NCBI GenBank assembly: GCA_023078555.1
Contig: CM041196.1
Span: forward strand, 12,418,985 to 12,482,984
Origin: Ulva prolifera
Taxonomy: Eukaryota; Chlorophyta; Ulvophyceae; Ulvales; Ulvaceae
Reading direction: 5' to 3'
Length of the DNA: 64,000 bases
Shown here: piece after piece, positions 59,952-64,000 of the stretch
Position numbering within the stretch: the first letter of the stretch is position 1
How the letters are laid out: each line of letters starts with the position of its first letter
The notes under the pieces: model-generated
The model's input: the letters and a program-made list of their open reading frames with translations, nothing else
The model's database searches: none
What the model was told of the DNA's origin: nothing
Program-made: the position numbers and the translations under genes

Positions 59952-60316
59952 ACCTTCCCTGCCTGCCACTCGTGCTTGCAAGTGTCGCCTGATTTACATC
60001 TCATCTATTGCACAGGATTCGCTTACGCACGCGGTTGCCAAAAACAGTTGAAAAGAGAACACGTCGGAATAGAAGTACAAGATGGAATTGTAAAGCAGCT
60101 TGTAATACATCTGGACAGGGCACCTGCACAACGCACAGCGGGGCCTCTGCCCGAGCTCCCTCGGAGTCCGGAGATGGACGGTCCAACCTCAGTCACTGGG
60201 AGCGATGCGGCAGCTGAGGCAAGTGTGTGTGCGGGGAGGCGGGGCTGTGTGCTGCATCGTCCTCGAGGGCGAGGCGAGCCACCAGGCGTGCGGAGTGGTG
60301 CACGTGGGAGGCGGTT

Positions 60317-63154
60317 CTAGAAGGTGGGCTTGCCGAAGAGGTCCGCGCGCCTGGCCTGGGTGGCGGCGAGTTGGCAGATGGCCATGAAGTCAGCCGGCGC
60401 GGCCTTGGCGCCGAGGTGGGCGCAGATGTAGCGCAGGTGCTGCTCCGGGGAGAGCACGAGGCCCGGCTGCATCGCAATCTGCACCGTGTCGACAAAGCCG
60501 TCGGCATCGGCGTCGTGCACCGCCTGCAGCGCGCGTAGCGCGTCCGCTGCCGCCGCCGTCAGCGCCGGCGCCGCACCGAGCAGCTGCGGCTGCGCCGCCG
60601 CGGCGGCGACCGCCGCCGCCGCTGCAGCGCAGCCGCAGCCGCAGGCCGCGGCTGCGGCTGCGCCGCCGTCGGGGGTGCTGAGGTCGCAGGCGCTGGGGCG
60701 CGAGACGCTGCCGGCGGCGAGGTCGGAGATGTGGGTGATGGCGTCGAGCGGCAGGCGGACGGAGTCCGGGGCGCCGCGGAGGGTGTCGAGGGCGGAGTGC
60801 ATCGAGGCGGTGAGCGCGCGGCGGCGGCGCTCCCACGCGTGCCACAGCGCGGCCATACTGTGCCGCTGCTCCGCGCTGAGCTGCAGCCGGCGGTAGAGGT
60901 GCACGTGCATGTTTTCCATCTGCACGACATCTCCCCCCTCGTCACCACGAACAGGCAGACCGCAGTACGTGCTACGTCGACAACGCTGCACCACTCAGAC
61001 AACACCCGCCTCGACAGATGCCAGCGCATGCTGGCCCCCTCGCCGGCCGCGGAACACCAACAGTTTCGCAGCACGGCCGCAGCACGCAGCACGGGAGTGA
61101 GGGACGCACGTCGGTGAAGGAGTCCATGAGGGGGATGACGGCGTTGGTGCAGAGGTTGCGGGAGACGCGGGGCGCGTCCTGGAAGGTGACGACCTCGGCG
61201 AGGCCGTACTCGATCGCCCCTTCATGCGTGCGGCGCTGCAGCTCGGCGAACGGCTCCGACAGCAGTGCGGCCGCGGCCTGCAGCAGGTCCGGGTCAGATA
61301 GACAACAACCCATAGATCATTTAAAACAATTATGAACATTCAGGTATATTTTGTGGATAGCCGCCCTGAAAAATCCTGCAAGGAGACCCGACTCTGGCCT
61401 GCATTTGGGAGTGAGGAGGGGGGGTGGGGGGGGGGGCAGGCGCATGTGGCCCCTCGTGCTCCTCCAAGGCAGCACGCACAGCACACCGACCAGCCATCCC
61501 CCCTACCGACCTGCGTGATCAGCGCCGTTACACACAATGCGCGCAGCCTACGTAGAATGATACATAAAGGCTCGCCAGCATACGGCGCGATGCGGCCGTG
61601 CATCCACGCCAGCACACCTCTGGCCACGCAGCCTGTGCAGCCTCCTGGTCGGCCGGAGTTCACAGGAGAGTGAATGCGTTGGCAGAACATGCAGCAGAAG
61701 AGCCCTTCACATGATAGCCCCTCACACAATCAGATCCCCTCACACACTCAGATCCCCTCACCCAATCAGATCCGCTCACACAATCAGATTCCCTCACACA
61801 GTCAGAGCTCCTCACGGCAGAGGTCTGAAGAAGATGTCAGTCGAGGCACCGAGCTGCCACCTGTGGCCGCACCTGCGCTGCACTCCCGTCGAGGCCTCCG
61901 AGGATCGCGCGCTGCGCGTGCTGCGCGCTGTGGCCGCGGCCGCTCGTGCGGCCGAGGTCGCCGAGGATCGCGCGCACGGCGCCGCAGACCGCGCGCAGCA
62001 GCGACACGACGGCCGCAGTGACGTGCGCGTGGAAGTTCACGGTGTCGCCGTACTCGTCCGGGAACGTGAGCTCGTGCGCGGGGGTGTCCACGGCGCCGGC
62101 GCTCGCCCGCAGGGCCTGCACCCCCGACTCGCGGCTGAGCAACTCTGCCGTAATTGGAGTTTAGTTCTTTGTATGCAATGAACGTATGCATGTCACACAT
62201 GCATTGCTGCAGAAGCACGTGGTTTGGGGCACACGCGCCCGGTGCAGGTTGCGGTGTGGCTGGTCACGGGCCTCTGAAGTTGTCCCGCGGGATTGCGCGG
62301 CAATGTCGAGGACGACGCGGCGCGGCCGGTCATGCGCCCCGATGACTGCAACATCTCTGCCGACCCACACGGCCGACGGCCACGTGCGGCACTGCGGCAC
62401 TGCGCATATCCTACGCAAGACCAACATTTGCTGCAGAAGCCTGGCCCGAGGGTGCACAATGGGTTAGGGTTCACAAGGGGTATATCTCATCACAAGCACT
62501 CGGGCCGTGGCATGGCAAAGCACCGGACCATACAACCAAGAACGGTATGTGGTCAAGAACGGTATGTGGTCAAGAACGGTATGTGGTCAAGAACGGTATG
62601 TGGTCAAGAACGGTATGTGGTCCCGCTCATTCAGAGTTTGGAATGTCATCTGCAGGATACGCGGCTCAGCATATCCGGATTCCTCTGCTTTACTCTGCAA
62701 GGGTGCATAGGGTGCGTCAGGGCTCCGGAGGGCCACACCTGCACTACCGGGCACGTCTCCGGCGGCCCGTTGGCCGCCAGGAACCCCCGCAGGATCTGGG
62801 TCGCCTCGCACAGGAGGAGGTCGCATGCCGTCCGCACGGCGTGCGCCGGCAGGCGGCCGACGAACGACACGACGATCTGCCGCAGCACAGCACGCACAGC
62901 AGCGCCCTCCTCGCACACCTCGTTCACCCCGCACCGCACATGCTGTGCCGGCCCCCCGGCTCCGGACTCCTCCCCGGCCGAGCTGGTGCCGCACGCGGCA
63001 TCGGCATCGTGCGAGGGGGTGGCGAGCAGGGCGGGGGTGCGGGGGGGTGGAGGAGGGTGGCTGGAGGTGGCGTCGCGGCGCGTGCGTTTGTGTCCGGAGG
63101 GGGTGCCCGGGGTGGTGGGGGCGGTCGGTTCTTCGTCCACTCGATGCGCGGGGT
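60317..63154 (-). CDS. Unidentified Ala-rich multi-exon protein (3' part)
   Basis: Supported exons: 63154-62739, 62144-61873, 61277-61110, 60919-60317 (stop TAG). The last three join in phase; the step from the first to the second does not, so an exon is missing or a boundary is wrong. The first exon has Pro/Thr-rich sequence with a basic patch SGHKRTRRD. The last begins MENMHVHLYRRLQLSAEQ, continues ALWHAWERRRRALTASMHSA (amphipathic, basic) and has a long Ala/Cys/Gly run before a C-terminus PEQHLRYICAHLGAKAAPAD. The layout recalls C-terminal regions of some algal bZIP-type regulators, but no bZIP domain is seen and I assign no function. The 5' end probably lies further up or beyond the window. 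Confidence 0.5.
61309..61398. mobile_element. hAT-like MITE copy 3, degenerate
   Basis: The central phrase gaacattcaggtat, then a ccgccctgaaaaatcctgca block and gagaccc, aligns with the body of the other copies; the ends are worn. It lies in or beside an intron of the Ala-rich gene. Confidence 0.5.
61415..61437 (+). repeat. G-rich tract
   Basis: Two G runs (8 and 11) separated by T, in an intron of the Ala-rich gene. Confidence 0.75.
61721..61815 (+). repeat. Five copies of an 18-bp unit
   Basis: The unit is ctcacacaatcagatccc; copies start at 61721, 61739, 61757, 61775 and 61793 with one or two changes each. The repeat is intronic in the Ala-rich gene. Confidence 0.88.
62538..62622 (+). 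repeat. Five identical copies of a 17-bp unit
   Basis: aagaacggtatgtggtc is repeated five times without a single difference, with no spacer. It lies between two exons of the Ala-rich gene. Confidence 0.93.
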
Positions 63155-63160
63155 CTGCAT

Positions 63161-63262
63161 CAGTGTTGGGTCGTCGGGGCCGGTCATATGTCACCATTCT
63201 GAATATTCAGGTATAATTTCTGGGCGGCAGCCCTGGAAATGCTGCAAAGCGACCCAATAGTG
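63161..63262. mobile_element. hAT-like MITE copy 4, at a splice acceptor
   Basis: A 102-bp copy with ends CAGTGTTGGGTC/GACCCAATAGTG. The flanks GTCTGCAT and TATGCAGA are inverted, not direct, copies of each other. On the - strand, the element is followed at once by atgcag, the acceptor of the exon starting at 63154. Confidence 0.75.
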
Positions 63263-64000
63263 TATGCAGACACACGAGTCATAGTGTTGCAGCGGCCTTG
63301 TGCGTAGACCTCTGTAGTGAGTAGCATGTTCCCAGGTGTGTGGATGGCATGGAATTCATACCGGGAACCGGCAGGGTCACGACACCAGGGTGATTCAGAG
63401 GAGGGTGATGTACTTTGCGGTGATCGGCCACATATGATACAGTGTCGTGCGATCAGCAGTGATGCATGTGGCACACGCATGTACACACGCATGTGATCAG
63501 CGAGACCCGGTCACTCCGCCCGCCCACTGGCTCAAGCAGAGTCGGCGGCCGGCTGATCGCCGTGCGGCCGTGTCACCGCAAACAGGAGAGAGACGGAGAT
63601 GGCTGCGGTGCATGCATGGTCGCGAAATACTGCAGAACACGGACCGCTGAACAGAATAGAACAGTAGCCACGCCCCCGAGGTCCCTCGCTGCAATGGCCC
63701 CCGGCAACAAAGGGCTAGCTCAGGCCAAACATCGAGGGAGGTGCAGGCGTTTCAGCGGGTGTGTTGCGTCGCCGGGCCGGATGACATAGAACATTCCCGA
63801 AGATTCAGGTCTGATGTCTAGATGGCCCACTGCTGCAATTTGACCCAAAGCTGGCCGGGACCGATGATGGACGAACGCTAACCAGTCGGGAGCCCTGGCA
63901 CATCAATCGGCTGACGTGGCACATTGACAGACGTGGCACATCGGCGGATGTGCGATGCAAGAGCTGAGACAGCAGCAGGGGGCGGCACCTTCGGCATCCA
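63263..64000. other. Right edge, no gene identified
   Basis: Possibly intron or upstream sequence of the Ala-rich gene. It contains one more degenerate MITE at 63759-63851. No motif-bearing frame is seen. Confidence 0.4.
63759..63851. mobile_element. hAT-like MITE copy 5, degenerate
   Basis: It reads gtgttgcgtcgccgggccgg, then catagaacattcccgaagattcaggt and ends near tttgacccaaagc, aligned with the other copies but with worn ends. Confidence 0.6.

Larger units (their letters stand above)
58366..60316. other. Gene-free stretch between SLD5 and the Ala-rich gene
   Basis: The 3' untranslated regions of two converging genes plus spacer. It holds SINE copy 4 and a 31-bp minisatellite. No coding region is supported. 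Confidence 0.5.

Noticed and set aside
62538-62622. CRISPR-like array
   Set aside because: The repeats are contiguous with no spacers, and the context is an intron in a eukaryotic gene.

Overview
The window is nuclear DNA of a eukaryote, most likely a green alga (inference). Evidence: genes are split by short GT-AG introns whose donors are mostly gtgcg/gtgag and whose acceptors are mostly tgcag; one gene is a four-ACT-domain ACR protein, a family typical of plants and green algae; another is the replication factor SLD5. No rRNA, CRISPR or bacterial operon signal is seen. Gene models below were built by matching splice-site phase between neighbouring exons, and in most cases the phases close perfectly. 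|| Layout. 1-4.17 kb: 3' part of a + strand gene (gene A) joining a U-box/RING-like module, a protein kinase and a right-handed beta-helix. 4.5-17.7 kb: a broken Ty3/Gypsy LTR retrotransposon interrupted at 6.93-13.48 kb by a Copia element with both LTRs and a 5-bp target duplication. 17.7-27.1 kb: gene-poor, with a Copia relic, a possible Ulp1-like protease fragment, AT-rich stretches and several striking palindromes. 27.1-32.4 kb, - strand: gene B, a paralogue of gene A with the same exon phases but a degraded kinase active site. 35.8-38.9 kb, - strand: a class 3 (diacylglycerol-type) lipase. 43.0-46.4 kb, - strand: gene C, a third relative with a greatly enlarged beta-helix. 47.9-49.5 kb: relic of a non-LTR-bounded retroelement pol. 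52.1-55.6 kb, - strand: the ACR protein (eight exons, 580 aa). 57.4-58.4 kb, +: SLD5 (five exons, 220 aa). 60.3-63.2 kb, - strand: last exons of an unidentified alanine-rich protein. || Dispersed through the intergenic and intronic DNA are a hAT-like MITE family of about 101 bp (five copies, two of them sitting exactly at 3' splice sites), a tRNA-like SINE family (four copies sharing the same 3' tail), and many minisatellites. || The genes do not form a pathway. SLD5, the ACR protein and the lipase are ordinary dispersed host genes. The unusual feature is the local cluster of three related kinase/beta-helix genes (A, B, C), of which A looks catalytically competent, B looks like a pseudokinase and C has a long beta-helix with an unresolved kinase part.
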